Below, in pieces: positions 26,301 to 38,826 of a stretch of 64,000 nucleotides of DNA. Under the pieces are notes generated by a model. That model made no database searches. It saw only the letters and a list, made by a program, of their open reading frames with translations, and was not told the origin of the DNA. How positions within the stretch are numbered: position 1 is the first letter of the stretch; each line of letters starts with the position of its first letter. The stretch lies in NCBI GenBank assembly GCA_019671135.1, contig JAHRHY010000005.1:1612001-1676000 (forward strand). Direction: 5' to 3'. The stretch comes from Linnemannia hyalina. Lineage: Eukaryota > Mortierellomycota > Mortierellomycetes > Mortierellales > Mortierellaceae. The translations under genes were made by a program, and so were the position numbers.

Positions 26301-26427
26301 TGATGAGGACGAAGAAGAGGAAGAAGAGATGGCCTCTGGAATTGTCCATCACCCCGGTCGTCGGATCTACAGCCACTCGGGCGTCAATGTCATGTCGATC
26401 GAAAACCTTGTTGGACCCTCTGCCTAG
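23316..26427 (+). CDS. Three-repeat (R1R2R3) MYB DNA-binding protein
   Basis: Four exons (23316-23552, 24170-24337, 24510-24639, 24932-26427) encode 676 residues. The three MYB repeats lie within about residues 73-240. R1 begins GPWQRHE and is split by intron 1, R2 begins [17 protein letters not shown], and R3 is [17 protein letters not shown] ending in [11 protein letters not shown]. The tryptophan spacing is canonical in R2. R3 has Phe in place of its first Trp, as is common. Intron 1 is 617 bases, long for the window. The C-terminal 430 residues are disordered and rich in Ser, Pro, Asn and His, then end in a strongly acidic stretch of Asp/Glu before a short conserved-looking tail. It is a nuclear sequence-specific regulator; target genes cannot be told. 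Confidence 0.92.
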
Positions 26428-27316
26428 AAACGCGCCCCTCATTATTTTTTATTTCATGTGATAATGTGCTGTTTTCTTTTACTTTTCTTTTCTATGAGTG
26501 ATGTTTTCCCCCTTCCTTTCTCTTCTGTACATTCTTCGCACCGCCTTAACGTATACCCCTCCTCCAAATCATTCATCTTCCTCATGTATCTCACTCGTAC
26601 CTCACCTCCCTTTTCTTCAGTACATATCAAGCATCCTCCCATCTTCCCTCATTTCTTTTTTTGTTCCAATTACTTTCTGTTCTACTATTTGCCCTCTTCA
26701 TTCATTTCTTTAATTCATGAGCATTTTTTTTATGTATTTCCATCACCATAACCCCTCCTCCTGCACTGTAGAATCTTCCCCAGTCACGCCAAGCATCAGA
26801 CTTTCATGTACATGCACACTGCATGCACACTACATGCACACTCACATCCATTACAATTATCATGCACCAAAAAAGAACGGGCCTCAACATTGTAGCGCAC
26901 GTTTTCCCCCCCCCCCCCTTCTTTCATATTCTGTACGATACCCCCATTGCCATGCATCCATTAAAGACGACCCTTTTTTCTATATCTCGTGTCCCCTGTT
27001 GAGAACAGCAATGGTATATTTTGAAGGCAAGTTGAGCGTGTGAAGAGTAAGTAAGTTTGAATGAGTGAGCGAGGATGAGATTATTAATTGGGTGAAAAGA
27101 GTGGAAACGTGTAAAAAGAAAAAAGCAGAACGCGAAGGAAAGGGGAATAGTCATTGAAAAGTAACATAAAAGCAAAACAGTACACTAACAAAATAGTAGA
27201 GAAAATAACGAAAACGGCGCAAAATAAAAGAATACGAAAAAAGAGAGAGAAGAAAAAAGTAGAAAAGAGTAAAGAAAAGAGTGGATAACTCCAATGGACA
27301 AAGAAATGACTTCTCA
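26428..27316. other. Convergent 3' flanks of the MYB and LEUNIG-like genes
   Basis: No gene is supported. The region is T-rich on the MYB side and A-rich on the other side (T-rich for the minus-strand gene), as expected for two converging 3' ends. A run of cytosines is at 26909-26918 and short repeats of GCATGCACACT type are near 26810-26845. Confidence 0.5.
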
Positions 27317-29406
27317 TCATCCGGCAATCTTCCACAGCTTGAGGTTGCCATCCTTGCCGGCACTCGCACTCGCCAACACAAGCACATTCTCGCCATCCAG
27401 ATGACTCGACGTGCAGGCCAGCGCCGTCACCGCTGCTCCCGGATGCGCCTGAGGCTCCGTCACAGGTCCTGTGCCCATAAACCGGCCAGATCCAAACGCC
27501 CACGTCCATATCTTCTCATACTCGCCATAAACAAGACGCGTCGACTGTGTCGAAGCAACAGTGCTCGCCCCTCCTGCCGCACCACCGTATGTCTTTACGA
27601 ATGCACAGCTGCTGATTTTCTGCAACTGCTGAGATGCCAGCACGCGCCATTGGGCTGTTTGCGTTGTATCCCAAACACACACCTGGTCCTCCGACGCCGT
27701 CGCCAAATGATGTCCCTGCATCGACCAGTCCAGCGTCAAAATGTTCTTCTTATGGGTCGTATCGATCGCGCGAGGTTGAGAGTTCGGGTCATTGATGTTG
27801 ACCACATAGAGCGACTTGCCCAACGCAACGGCAATAATGTTGGGGTTCTGAGGGTGATACCGAACGGGCTTTGATGAATACACTTGCTTCTCCAACTAAA
27901 TAGAATCAAGGACGATGGTTGATGTTATTAGCGCAAGGTGTCAGATACAATATTGCTGTGATATGAAATGCGACAATTGCAACAGGATACATACCATCTT
28001 GTTGATAACCCGTTCGCAGTCGCCGGTAATAAAATTCCAGATACGCAGCTCGCCGTCAAAGTCACAGGACACACAACGATTGCTTCCGACCATCGGACAA
28101 AAGTCCACCGCCGTCACCGTCATCTTGTGACCTTTGAGAACACTAATCGACCTCGCCGTCATTGATGCTCCCTGCGCCAACGGCGTCAAGTCCCAGATCC
28201 GTACTGTGTTATCATGTGATGTCGTACCCAGAATAAGTCGATCGTCCGAACAGAACCGTGCGTTCGTCACCTGCCCTGTATGCCCCTCTGGTCCATCAAT
28301 CGTGCACTTGAGCTCCTTGGTGGCCACGGACCAAATCAACACTTTCTTATCTACTCCTGCACTCGCCAACCACTGCCCATCAGACGAGAATGCGCATGTG
28401 CTCACTTTCTGTCCATGCCCAGCCATATTTGCAAATAACTGCAATTGCGAATCATGAGGCGATGTTGTCTGCATGTCTATTGTATCAAATAAGAAAAAGG
28501 CAATTCGAGTTTCCGTGTGAGTAGATCATGTTGTTTTTTTTTCCTCAACGCATGCTTAAACCAAGAGAGCGGGAGCAAAAGCAAGAGATGCGAAAAAGAA
28601 AAAAAATATCAAAGGATGCCATACACCACTTTATACTCTTCACAAACCTTCGTTCCTGATATTCAGCAAATTGACGTTCCCAAACGCGTCAACACCCTCA
28701 TCGTCCATCTGAAGGCCATCGCTCTCGATATTCTCAAACTCCCCATTGTCCGTCAACAGATTCTGGATCCTACCGATCTCATCCACGCCCCCAGAGTTCA
28801 TCGTCATGTTCTCCAGTCCTGTTGAAACGGGCGAGATGATGGCTCCAGGGTTGCCACCTTGACTACCTGCGGCCCCTGCAAAGTCCTACGACGCGTTAAA
28901 ATAAGCTCGACGTAAGATTTCCGTTCAGAAAAGAGTATGCAGTACTCAGAATGTATCAGCATATCATCTTTCTCATACCGTCTGCTGCTGAGACATCATA
29001 GAGGGTTGTCTCTGGAGTGCTTGCTGCTGACGCCCCCATAGCATTTGCTGCTTCTTTTGCGCTTCCTGCTGAGCATGCAACTGCTGCTGCTGGGTCATGC
29101 GAGCGCGGTTAGTGGGCGATCCGATGCTCATGGGAGTTCCAGGATGAGTGTTTCCGCCTGGTGATTGCATCGAGTTAATTCTTTCTCGCATCGCTTGGTT
29201 GGTAGGTGAAGAAACATGCTGGGGATTCGGATCCTGGCCAGGTGTAGCGCCAGGAACACCTGCTAATGAATCATTCGGTCCGTGCAGTCCATTCGGTACG
29301 CTGCTCTGGGGGATAGGGCTGTGGCCGGCCTTGATCTGAGAAGAGTCTTGTGGTGTTTGTGGTCCCGGAGTTCCCTGCTGCTGGAGATACATTTGTTGCT
29401 GCTGCT

Positions 29407-29437
<31 letters not shown>

Positions 29438-32400
29438 TTGTTGCTGCTGCTGCAGGTGCATATGTTGCATTTGCAATTGTTGCTGCAGTCGCTGTTGGTT
29501 AGCTTGCTGGTTGGCTTGCTGGATTTGCTGAGCTTGTCGTGCCTGGAGTTGCGTTTGAGTCATCATGGCAGGCGACATTTGAGGGTTGCCGGTGGGCGGT
29601 TGAATGGGCACTGCAGCTGCTGATCCAATAGTGGGACTCATTCCAGGCCGAACGGGAGACCCAGCCATCATGGGTCGGATGTGAGGGTTCATCCCGCTCA
29701 TGGCCGCCATCTGCTGTTGTTGCTGCTGCTGCTGCTGTGCTCTTTGGATCTGCATCTGCATCTGCAGCTGTTGCTGTTGCTGGACTTGCTGAAGGTTGTG
29801 CTGTTGAATTTGCTGCTGGTTAAGCTGTTGCTGCTGGACTTGTTGTTGCTGCTGCTGTTGCAATTGTTGCTGCTGTTGCATTTGTTGCTGATGCTGCATC
29901 TGAGGGGTCATTTGTTGTCCTGGCGGTGGGGGGTGGGACTGGTTCTGATGAGCTGGCTGACCTCCTTGACCATGAAGCTGATGAATGTGCGAGACGTTGG
30001 GACTCGCAAATCCATTAGCGGGGGTGGCGCCTGGGGTGGCAGGCATCGCGAACTGACCAGGCGTATTTACCACAACAGCTGCTTGTACAGCCGGAGATGC
30101 CATCTCTGCCACAGTAGGATCCGCAGATGGCTCCTTCTTTACCGCCTTTTTCCGCCTGTTCCCCTTTGTAGTTGTCTCGGGCACGGTAGCTGGCTGAGCG
30201 CTTGGTGTCGTCGGGGATCCAACCATGTTGGGAGAATTTGTATTGGCTGCCATCAATGCGCTGTTGTGCTGGAGAGGCGTCGCATGTCCTGCTTGACCGA
30301 TAACAGGAGAAAACGCGCCCGCAGAGTTGTTCCGAACACGCTTTCTATCCTGTGGCGAGTCCATCTGAGGATCCATCCCGTTTGGCCCAGGTGACGCATG
30401 GTCGACTCCCTATTTGATATAGAGTAGCAAAAACGAAGTATGGTTGTTAGGTTTTAATTCTGAGACATGCAAAGGAAACAAAAAAACTAAAATAGCATGC
30501 CCTGAGTTAATCTTATATTGGGATGCCTACAGGAATACCGCCCGCTGCTCTAGCAGCAGCCATTTGCTGCATCTGTTGGAGTTGCAGTGGCAGCTTCTGC
30601 TGTCCTGGCTGGGTTTGCTGCTGCTGAATTTGTTGGTGCTGAAGATGCTGTTGCATCTGCTGCAGCTGAATCTGTTGTCCCTGTTGCTGTTGCTGTTGCT
30701 GGAGCTGGTGCAACTGCTGCAATTGTTGTTGTTGCTGTTGCTGCTGTTGTTGTTGCTGTTGCTGCTGCTGTTGGTGTTGCTGATTTTGCTGCTGTTGCTG
30801 ATTTTGCTGCTGAAGCATTTGCTGCTGTTGAATAAGCTGCTGCTGCTGATGTTGCTGCTGCTGCTTTATCAACATATTCTTGTGCGCCGGACTCATCATC
30901 ACCCTAAAGACAATAAACAATACGGAATACCAGAATGACAAGCAGGTTAGTACCCAGATCGAACTCGATATCTTTCTTTCTAGACTCATCGCGGCATTCC
31001 AGGCTTACGGTGGACGAATCGGTTGTCCCTGTGTAGGTTTCTGGCCCATCTAGATAAGACAAAACACAAGATCCACACATGAGTGATTTTTTTCTTTGTT
31101 GACCCCTCAATTGTTTTCTGCTTTAAACAGTTGCTATTACTTCGCTTACAGGATCCGTTGGTCCTCCTTGAGACGTTGCCTGGGCGGAGGCAAACTGTGG
31201 AGATGCGTTGACTGTTACTACTCCGGTCTGTTGTGGTTGCTGATGCTGAGGGTGCGGTGATTGCATGTGAACTGTGTGGGGAGACTGAATAGTATTGGGT
31301 GTCATCCCTGGTGTCATACTTGGATGTTGGTTTGGAATCCCCATCTGCATCGGTTGACCCTGCTGACCCTGTTGTGCCTGCGCCTGCTGTGCCTGCTGTG
31401 CTTGCTGTGCCTGAAGCTGTTGCTTCTGGTGGAGCTGAAGTTGGTGTTGCTGCTGGAGATGTTGCTGCTGATGGAGATGTTGAAGTTGCTGCTGCTGAGT
31501 GGGCGCTAGTTGTTGACCTTGCATTGGTCCCCTGAGCTGGAATGGAATCTGACCCTGCCGAGCCCACTGCCGTGCCAACGGATTAATCTAAACATTCAAA
31601 CATGAAGTCGTTAGATCTCTATAGGATGCGCCTGATATCGGCTCCATTGAATGCGAAATGCAAGAAACATTGCTACTCCTGACGCAATTACCTCCATGTA
31701 TGACACTGCATCCTTGCTTGCTAAACTGCTTTGCTGAGGCTGGCTAGCATTCCAGCAATCCCAGAATACATTGAACCACTCGTAGAGAAATCCTTCTGGA
31801 CTGTCGTAAGGTACTTTAACGTCAGGCCCGACCTGGGCCTCGGATGCGAATGCTGCTGCTGCCGCCTGGAAGTTGCGCTTGACACAATAATCGTAGATAT
31901 AGAGACTATTGACGAGATAAAGGCAAACACACAAACATGCAAACAAAAAAAAGCCTGGGTTAATAAACGAACATGACGTTTGGTGAAAGGCTCTGGCTGA
32001 CTTTTTTTTCTTTTTTCTTTTTTCTTTTTTTTTGGTTTCCCTTGGAGAACAATGATCATTGAGAGCCCTCTTTGTGGACAGAGGATAATATTGTGCTCAG
32101 ACAAAGGGCAATTGATGGTCAGGCACCCTCCTCTCCTCCTCTTCTTTTCTCCTCTCCTTCGTGGTCTGGCAACCCAGCAAGCTTCCTGGCTGGCTCACTG
32201 GTGGTCCTTCTTGGTCACCCCCAAGTCCGTTCCCGTCTTGGATCGACCCCCGAAATGAAAAGCTCCGCTCCAACGTCCATGTAACAGTAAAGTGGGTGCT
32301 GTTCGCCCTCTCCTGAGAAAGTTGTTGGATCATCTGCCCACCCTCACTCCCTTTTCCTCAGAGTGGTTGTGGCAAGTCAGATCTTTCTGGCTCCCAGTGC

Positions 32401-33268
32401 CCCTGGTACAGAACACATGTTTGGATATGAATGAATAAAACATCAATGGGCGAGACACTATATTCATCAACAGTGTCCTGTCCTCCTGATTTAAAAAAGA
32501 AAGTCCCTGTTGTCCAGACAGCCCAAAGGTACAATAGCTGTGTAGCCAACAACCGAAACGACGCGCTCCACGTTGTCGTTTTGACCTTATTGCTGATCTC
32601 GTTTGTTGTCGGTCGTTGCTGTTTCTTCTTCGCTGTTGATGCAAAAGAGTTTTTCTCTATCGTTAAACGTGTGTGCGACCCACTTGGTCCCCTTTGTTGT
32701 TGCTGTTGTTGTTGTTGTTGCTGTTGTTCATTATGTTACTTTTGGTGTTGTGTACATTCGATCGCCAAGAGGAAAAAAAAAACAATATAAAAAAGGAGTT
32801 CACGATCCCAGCCAAGATTCACCTTCACCCCTTTTCCCCTCTTCATGAACGACAATTGTGTTACGCGCTCGACATTCGTAACTATTGCCTCAAGGGAACA
32901 GAAAAAAAAATGTTGGACTGATTTGACTCGGTGTAGTTTTGATTCACCATTCAAAAACCCTCATAAACACAACGCAATTCCCAAATACTGTAACACGGGT
33001 CTGCCAAAGAGGGAGGTGTGAGAGACAAAGGCACACAAGGTGATGAACAAGAAACGGAAAAAAGGGAAGGGGAGGGGGGGAGGAAGAGGGAATAAAAAAT
33101 ATGCAGAGACGACTAAGCGAGGGTATGTAGCGGAAAGGGAGAGTAAGGTGGTAGGGTGGTGTGTGAGTGTGAGTGTGGTGAGTATGAGCGCGAGTGTGAA
33201 TGTGAGGCATACTTTATCATACGATCGCTGTCCCAGCTTCCTGGCTTCCGTTGCTGGGACTGTGCCAT
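27317..33268 (-). CDS. LEUNIG-like LisH / polyQ / WD40 transcriptional co-repressor
   Basis: Nine splice blocks plus a small first exon (33268-33213, 31905-31692, 31587-31150, 31049-31009, 30903-30531, 30409-28979, 28885-28648, 28476-27995, 27895-27317) join in frame to about 1283 residues. Exon 1 encodes MAQSQQRKPGSWDSDRMI. It fuses in phase 2 to the LisH motif LYIYDYCVKRNFQAAAAAF and the LUFS-like sequence PYDSPEGFLYEWFNVFWD, the hallmark shared by plant LEUNIG, animal SSBP and fungal Flo8/Som1 proteins. A very long glutamine-rich middle follows. WD40 repeats fill about the last 360 residues (for example VSTCAFSSDGQWLASAGVDK and ending NLKLWKIAG). Expected role: nuclear co-repressor recruited by DNA-binding partners. 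The donor at 30530-30529 (GTAGGC) is non-canonical but preserves frame. Confidence 0.88.
29397..29452. repeat. CAG/CAA polyglutamine-coding repeat
   Basis: Run of CTG/TTG triplets on the plus strand, coding for consecutive glutamines on the minus strand inside the LEUNIG-like gene. Mixed CAG and CAA codons suggest selection for the amino acid rather than recent slippage. Confidence 0.85.
30724..30780. repeat. Second CAG/CAA polyglutamine-coding repeat
   Basis: A triplet run encoding a long glutamine tract in exon 5 of the LEUNIG-like gene, again with interspersed CAA codons. Confidence 0.85.
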
Positions 33269-33900
33269 GGAGGAGAGTGGGAGCGAAGACAGAATCCTGA
33301 TTGGACGATGGTTGCAATCGCGGCCTGTAGAAAAGGATTGGGGTCGGAGGAAAGACTCTTGCTATGATTGCCAGGTGATGCTGGTTGTTGACGAAGAGCG
33401 CTTGTTGTATGAGGTCAAGAGGACGGTGTGAGAGAGTGGGAAAGAGAGACAAGAGGATAAGTCGGTAAAAGGGCAAGAAGAGTATATGAGTGAGGGTGTG
33501 AGCGTGGTGATACGACAGAAGGAGCAGTCAAGGTTAGGTCGAGTCGAGTTAGAAGGAAGTAAAGAGAAGAGAAAGGACAAAAAGGGAGGGAAGAAGGGAA
33601 AAGGAGAGAGAGACAGAGAGACAGAGAAGGGAAAGAAGGAAAATGAAGCAAAGAAGGAAAGAAGGAAAGAAGGAAAGTGGGAGATGGGAAGGGGAAGGGG
33701 AGGGGAAGGGAGAGACAGAGAAGAAGAGCACTAAGAATAAGAAAGAGAACAAGAGAGACAGAAGGAACACGACCAAGAAGAAAATAAGGGTGATTAAAAA
33801 TTGATAAAAGAATCGTTCATTTCCACTTGCTTCTTTCGAGAATAAAAGTACACGATTCATTTGCTCGCTTGGCAGTAATCACAAAGAGAACTGGCGACAG

Positions 33901-33957
33901 TGATGGTGATGATGATGATGGTGATGATGATGGTGATGCTTGATGCTTGATGCTTGT
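33901..33957. repeat. Degenerate GATGGT/GATGCTT repeats
   Basis: Imperfect GATGATGGT units run into several GATGCTT units, upstream of the LEUNIG-like gene. Confidence 0.75.
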
Positions 33958-34310
33958 TGTTTGACGTTTGATGTTTGGTGATAACTGATAATTGATCATT
34001 GATATACTGATTCCTGGCGGCTGGATCGAATTACAAGCAACCATCCCACCCAGGGGTCAACAAGGGGGAGGGACAGGTAAGGAGAAACGGGAGACAGAGG
34101 AAAAGGAATGAAAGAAAAGGCGAAAAAGGAGGCGAAAAAAAGATGCCGGTCAGTAACCGCAAGGGAAATAGAAAACAGAACGGAAACGGAATGGGGGTAG
34201 AGGAGCAGCAACGACGACAAGGGGGGTAAAGGAGGAGTGAGAGTGATAGGTGATGACTGGTGGAACGAATGATCAGAGTGATGGAAGTCTGTCTTACTTT
34301 TGTGAATTTG

Positions 34311-34311
34311 G

Positions 34312-34343
<32 letters not shown>

Positions 34344-34375
34344 TTTTTTTTTGTCTCTTTCTTTCTTTCTTTCTC
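34311..34375. repeat. (CT)n and (CTTT)n microsatellite
   Basis: A CT dinucleotide run is followed by a T run and CTTT units. Confidence 0.8.
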
Positions 34376-36407
34376 GCTGTTGGTGGTCGCACACACTCTC
34401 ACAATTGTAGAAGATATCAAGACAAAGACATCGACACAAAAATGCTCAGAGAGAGGCATGACGAAAGAACAAATGGCAGTGTTGGCTCTTCTTCTCCCAC
34501 AAGGCACAGTGGGGCGGGGAAATCGCTTATCGACGGGAAGGTTGAGTGGCACTTGCTCTTGCTGACGACAGCAGGACCAGCATCGATTGATCCTTCTTTC
34601 GGTTGCTATTATTGCCAAATGGACAATTAGAAGGAAAGATGGCAAGGGTGGGTGAATGCTCCCTTCGTCCTTTACATTCGTGTCGTCATCACTTACATTC
34701 CTGCAATGGGTTCGATTGAGCAAATGGAACACAGGGCCCCAGGCTAGGCAAATAAGAGCAGCGACGCTCGTTAGTCTTATCACCCTCGTTGAGAGAATAG
34801 GATATGACTTGACATGTAGGAGCTCATGCTCAAAACACCTGATCTGTGCCTTAACAAAGGAACGAAAAAGGCAGAAAGGAATGAAGATGTCGCACAAGTA
34901 TCTAAACCATTGTCTGATTTATTTTTGACGATCCGCCTCCTCCTTCCGCTGCATATTACAAAATGAAGAGAAAGTAGCCTTAACCTATGCCTTTTCTTTT
35001 GTTCTAAATGCCCCTTCCTTACCTTTCTTTATCTTTGTACGAGACCAATTACCAATTAGTGCGACGGCAAGATATTGGCCTAAAGGCGATGCATCCAACA
35101 TGCGACCATGCAACGGTCTTTTTTTATTCTGCCCAGTAAGCATAGCCCTGCTCTCTTTGTCTGGGTTATTTTTGACGTGGTAAGAAGTATATCTAACCGC
35201 CGCTAATTCATCTCTTTAATAGCTAGCCCCATCTCTGTCTCGAGAGAAAGTGATCTCGGCGGTGAGTAACCCATTCACGCCGCCAAGGGAAACACAGCAC
35301 GCTCGCGTGGCAAAGGCGGCGAATTGAATCGCAGCTTGCGAGATCGACCGTTCAAGGGGACAGACCATGACTCAATGTCTGCGCAACTACCTTTACTTGA
35401 TCACAGCACGCCCTCGGCTGCATTGCGCCGGCTGCACTTCCCTTGGAGTGACTGGACCAAACTATGTGGGGACATGGGAGTATTCATAAATCAATATGCG
35501 TGTGAAAAAGGAATTATTGCGAGAAATGACCCCTGCCGCGTTGATAAAGAAAGGAGCCAAAAGGCGAATGAAATCCATCTCGACGCGTCAGAACGGTATT
35601 CTTCCATCCAGAAACCGCATTGCCCTCCCACTAATGCGCATTCAAACCCACCCAATTCCACCTTGCGCGACTCTTACTACACCTAGGAGATCGACATAGG
35701 TTGAAGGCGTCCCCATATCCCCACAACCTAACTAAAGAGTCTTGAGCGCATCCGAATGAAACCTATTGCCCCGGTTTACTCTAAGGTAGGCCCTTGGAGG
35801 AGGAACCTTCGTCCTGACTAACTTTTAAACCAATTGACGCTGTGTGCTCCTCCTTCCCCCTTCTATGAGGTGACGGCTAGACCGAAGCCAAGCACGAAAA
35901 GAGAAAGAGAAAGTAAGAGGGAGAAGTGAAGGCCCAAACGCACAGTTATCGATGTGTTCTTTTTTTCTCATCGGCTCCACTTTTAGCGAAATGTACCTCC
36001 AATTGTTTGTTAGTCACACAGGACGCTCACTCTGGGTAAACGACAGTCAGCCATCTCCACCAAACAGAGGCAACATTTTCGACCCAAACTCAAACGAAAG
36101 ACGAGCATTTAGGCTTTCTCGAACTCTGAACGCGGAAGGGTTCAAGAGTGGAAAAAAGAAAAAAAAAAGAGTGCATGGAGTAGAACGGCGAACAACCCAT
36201 TTCCTGGCTAAACTTGAAAAGAACAAACGGAATGCACCCAAGTCGATCGCGTGTCACCAAACACCCCTCCCACCAACCACATATAAGGTCGAAAGCATAA
36301 CGTCTCTTTTTCTTCCTCTTTTTTTCTCACTCGCCTCAACTTTCCTCTTCTCCCACACTTCTCCCAAAACCTTCCCACACATCCTTTCACACTTTCCTGT
36401 CTCCTCC

Positions 36408-38355
36408 ATGACCAACACCATTTCCGCCGGAGATCCCAAGATTGCCAACGATGTCAAGCAAGCCATTGACAGCGAGACTGCCACCCTCCGTGAAGTCAGC
36501 TTGCAGGTACGCAAAATACATGTTTTTTCTCGCCACTTCTTTCCCCCTATGTCGCATGCCATCCTGATTCTCATCTCCCTCCATCCCATTTTTCAATTAA
36601 CGACATAGATTCACAGCAACCCCGAGCTGGGATACGAGGAGGTCTTTGCGCACAAGATCCTGACCGATTACATCGAGGAGCGAGGATTTACCGTGACCCG
36701 GCATGCTTACGACCTCAAGACCGCCTTTGTTGCCGAGTACGTATCGCCTGCTGCTAAGGCATTGATCGCCGATGGACACGGTGATAAGGTCCGAACCATC
36801 GGTTTCATCAGTGAGGTAAGAATGAAAAACAAGGAACATTTTCTGGCGCTCTCTATGGTTCCTCTACTCATTTTTCGACGAACTTCATTCAAAATACTCA
36901 CAAACTATTCGTTTTTCCTTCATTTACCATGCTCCCTTCGGCTTTTGCAGATGGACGCCCTTCCCTTCGGTGATGCAAAAGGGCACGCTTGCGGACATAA
37001 CCTGATTGCAATCGGTACAAGAATCATTGAGCATGCAATCCCCGTTTTTTCCGCTTTCTTCCCTTTTCCTCATCTTTGCGCGTGAAACTTACCTTTTTTT
37101 TTTCTCATTTTCTCTCATGGATAGTCGGGCTGGCCTCTGCCGTAGGTACCAAGGTTGCTCTTGAGAAGAACAACCTCATCGGACGCATCAAGTTGTTTGG
37201 AACCCCAGCTGAGGAGACCACTGGAGGCAAGATCGATATGATCAACAAGGGCGCTTTCGAAGGATTGGATGCCTGCATGATGTCCCATCCTGCTCCTGCT
37301 GATGTCGTCTACTGCACCATCCTGTCGGTTGGAGGCATGACCGTCGAGTACTTTGGAAAGGCTTCCCACGCCTCTGCATCGCCCTGGGAAGGTAAAATAA
37401 GAAAATTGAAGATTGGATGCTTTTGTTGTTCGCGCTGCTTATTCAACTGAACAAAATTTTTCATTTTTTTCTGTGCCATGTTTTGACAACAAACAAATAG
37501 GCGTCAATGCATTGGATGCTATGGTCCACGCCTACAACGGACTCGCCCTTGTTCGTCAACAAACCGCTCCCACAAGCCGCATCCACTGTGTCATCACTAA
37601 CGGAGGCGCCGCCGCCAACAGTAAGCAAATCCTTTTTTTCTGGCACACTGGCGACCGTTATCAACTGATGGATACTGATCAACTGATGTATGCTGATATG
37701 CTGATATACATGGACTGATAATCAACCTGGACTATTCCTCTTTTACCTTTACCATTGTACACTAGTTATTCCTGACTACGCCTCTGGAAAGATCATGTAC
37801 CGTGCAACCAGCGCTGACGATCACGCCAAGGTCTACGATGCCGTCATGAAGGTCGTCAACGCCGCTGCTGACGCAACAGGATGCACCGTCAAGATCACCA
37901 AGGAGATGGAGTACCAGCCCGTGCCCATCAATGAACACCTCGCCAGCAGATACGCCTCCTACACCGCCGGCCTCGGAGTCAAGTACCTCCCTCGTGCTGT
38001 CCAGGAGTCTCTCCCATCTGGCTCGACCGATATGGGTAACGTCGCTCACGTCGTCCCTGGAATCCACCCCGTCTTCAACATTGTTGGTCTCAACGGCGAG
38101 ATCGACCGCTCCGTTTCGAACCATTCGTTCGGGTTTGTGGCGCAGGCAAAGGCTGAGGTTGCTCATGAGGCCAGCTTGCGCTCAGCCAAGGGTTTGGCTC
38201 TCACTGGCTTGGATGTCTTGATCGAAGAAGGTTTCGCCGCCTCCATCAAGGATTCATTTGAGAGGCAGGTCCCCAAGGGAAGCTCAGGATTGTCGTCTCT
38301 TGAGCAGAAGTTCAAGGCTATGGCTGGCATTGGAGCAGGATGCGGATGCCACTAA
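36408..38355 (+). CDS. M20D amidohydrolase (PM20D2-like)
   Basis: Six exons (36408-36506, 36609-36815, 36951-37014, 37125-37391, 37501-37620, 37766-38355) encode 448 residues. The M20D pattern is present: IHSNPELGYEE near the start, MDALPFGDAKGHACGHN with the metal-binding Cys-Gly-His, FGTPAEETTGGK with the Glu pair, the lid-domain motif FGKASHASASPWEG, and a late SNHSFGF. Relatives include mammalian PM20D2, which hydrolyses unusual dipeptides, and bacterial aminobenzoyl-glutamate and indole-amino-acid hydrolases, so the substrate is open. No signal peptide is seen, so it is probably cytosolic. The extreme C-terminus ends GAGCGCH, a small Cys/His tail not typical of the family. Confidence 0.88.
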
Positions 38356-38443
38356 AGTGTTGGAAAAAATACCCAGTGTCAGTACCAGTGCGGAACAAAA
38401 TAAAATATTGAACAACTCCACCCTTCCATCTCACATATACTCG

Positions 38444-38475
38444 TATACCACTATACCACTATACCACTATACCAT
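38444..38475. repeat. TATACCAC tandem octamer repeat
   Basis: Nearly four copies of an 8-base unit lie just downstream of the M20D gene. Confidence 0.85.
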
Positions 38476-38571
38476 AATGCAGTTGTTTTTCGTCCTTGTC
38501 ACCGAGCCTTGTCCCTTGTTTGCGGTGTGCCTGTTTTTTTCGCTTTCAGTTTTTTTCTTTGTATTATTTCT

Positions 38572-38826
38572 CTAACAAACAGGACAAAGGCGGTATTTGG
38601 AAGTAACGGAGATCCTTCCCATCCTCTCCTTCATTGACAATCTCCTCCTTCCTAACAAACTCTCCAACAACCGCTCGTCAGCAGCGCGTGGATCCTTGGT
38701 CGCTCCAGGGCGTCTTCCTTCATCATGTGTGACTAGCGAAGCGCCACACGGGCAGAAACCATCACGGGTGATGTAACAGTATCCTTGACTCCAGTCACCT
38801 TGGGGACCTGTGCACTTGGATGTCAT
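38572..38826 (-). other. Repeat-borne reading frame, unidentified
   Basis: An 84-codon frame with a coherent amino-acid pattern (GDWSQGYCYITRDGF, ATKDPRAADERLLESLLG). The same frame is open in the second repeat copy (about 60362-60606) with many substitutions but no frame break, which suggests it was coding in the ancestral element. I do not recognise the family. It could be an exon fragment of a transposon or captured gene rather than a working gene. Confidence 0.35.

Larger units (their letters stand above)
33269..36407. other. Gene-free interval between the LEUNIG-like and M20D genes
   Basis: No gene is supported in about 3.1 kb. 33270-34450 is pyrimidine-rich on the minus strand and contains several simple repeats, fitting the LEUNIG-like leader and promoter. 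34900-36290 has mixed composition with no coherent frame. 36300-36400 is CT-rich on the plus strand and is the M20D leader. Confidence 0.5.

Noticed and set aside
29282..30938. Long leucine- or alanine-rich plus-strand frames
   Set aside because: They are the reverse of CAG/CAA glutamine repeats in the LEUNIG-like gene.
33901..33957. Regular short repeats considered as a CRISPR array
   Set aside because: Units are adjacent without spacers, and this is a eukaryotic sequence. It is a simple microsatellite.
34031..34897. 288-codon minus-strand frame
   Set aside because: Composition follows simple CT and CTTT repeats, with no recognisable motif. It lies in the LEUNIG-like upstream region.
35324..35686. 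120-codon plus-strand frame
   Set aside because: No motif, no CT-rich leader and no splice signals that extend it.
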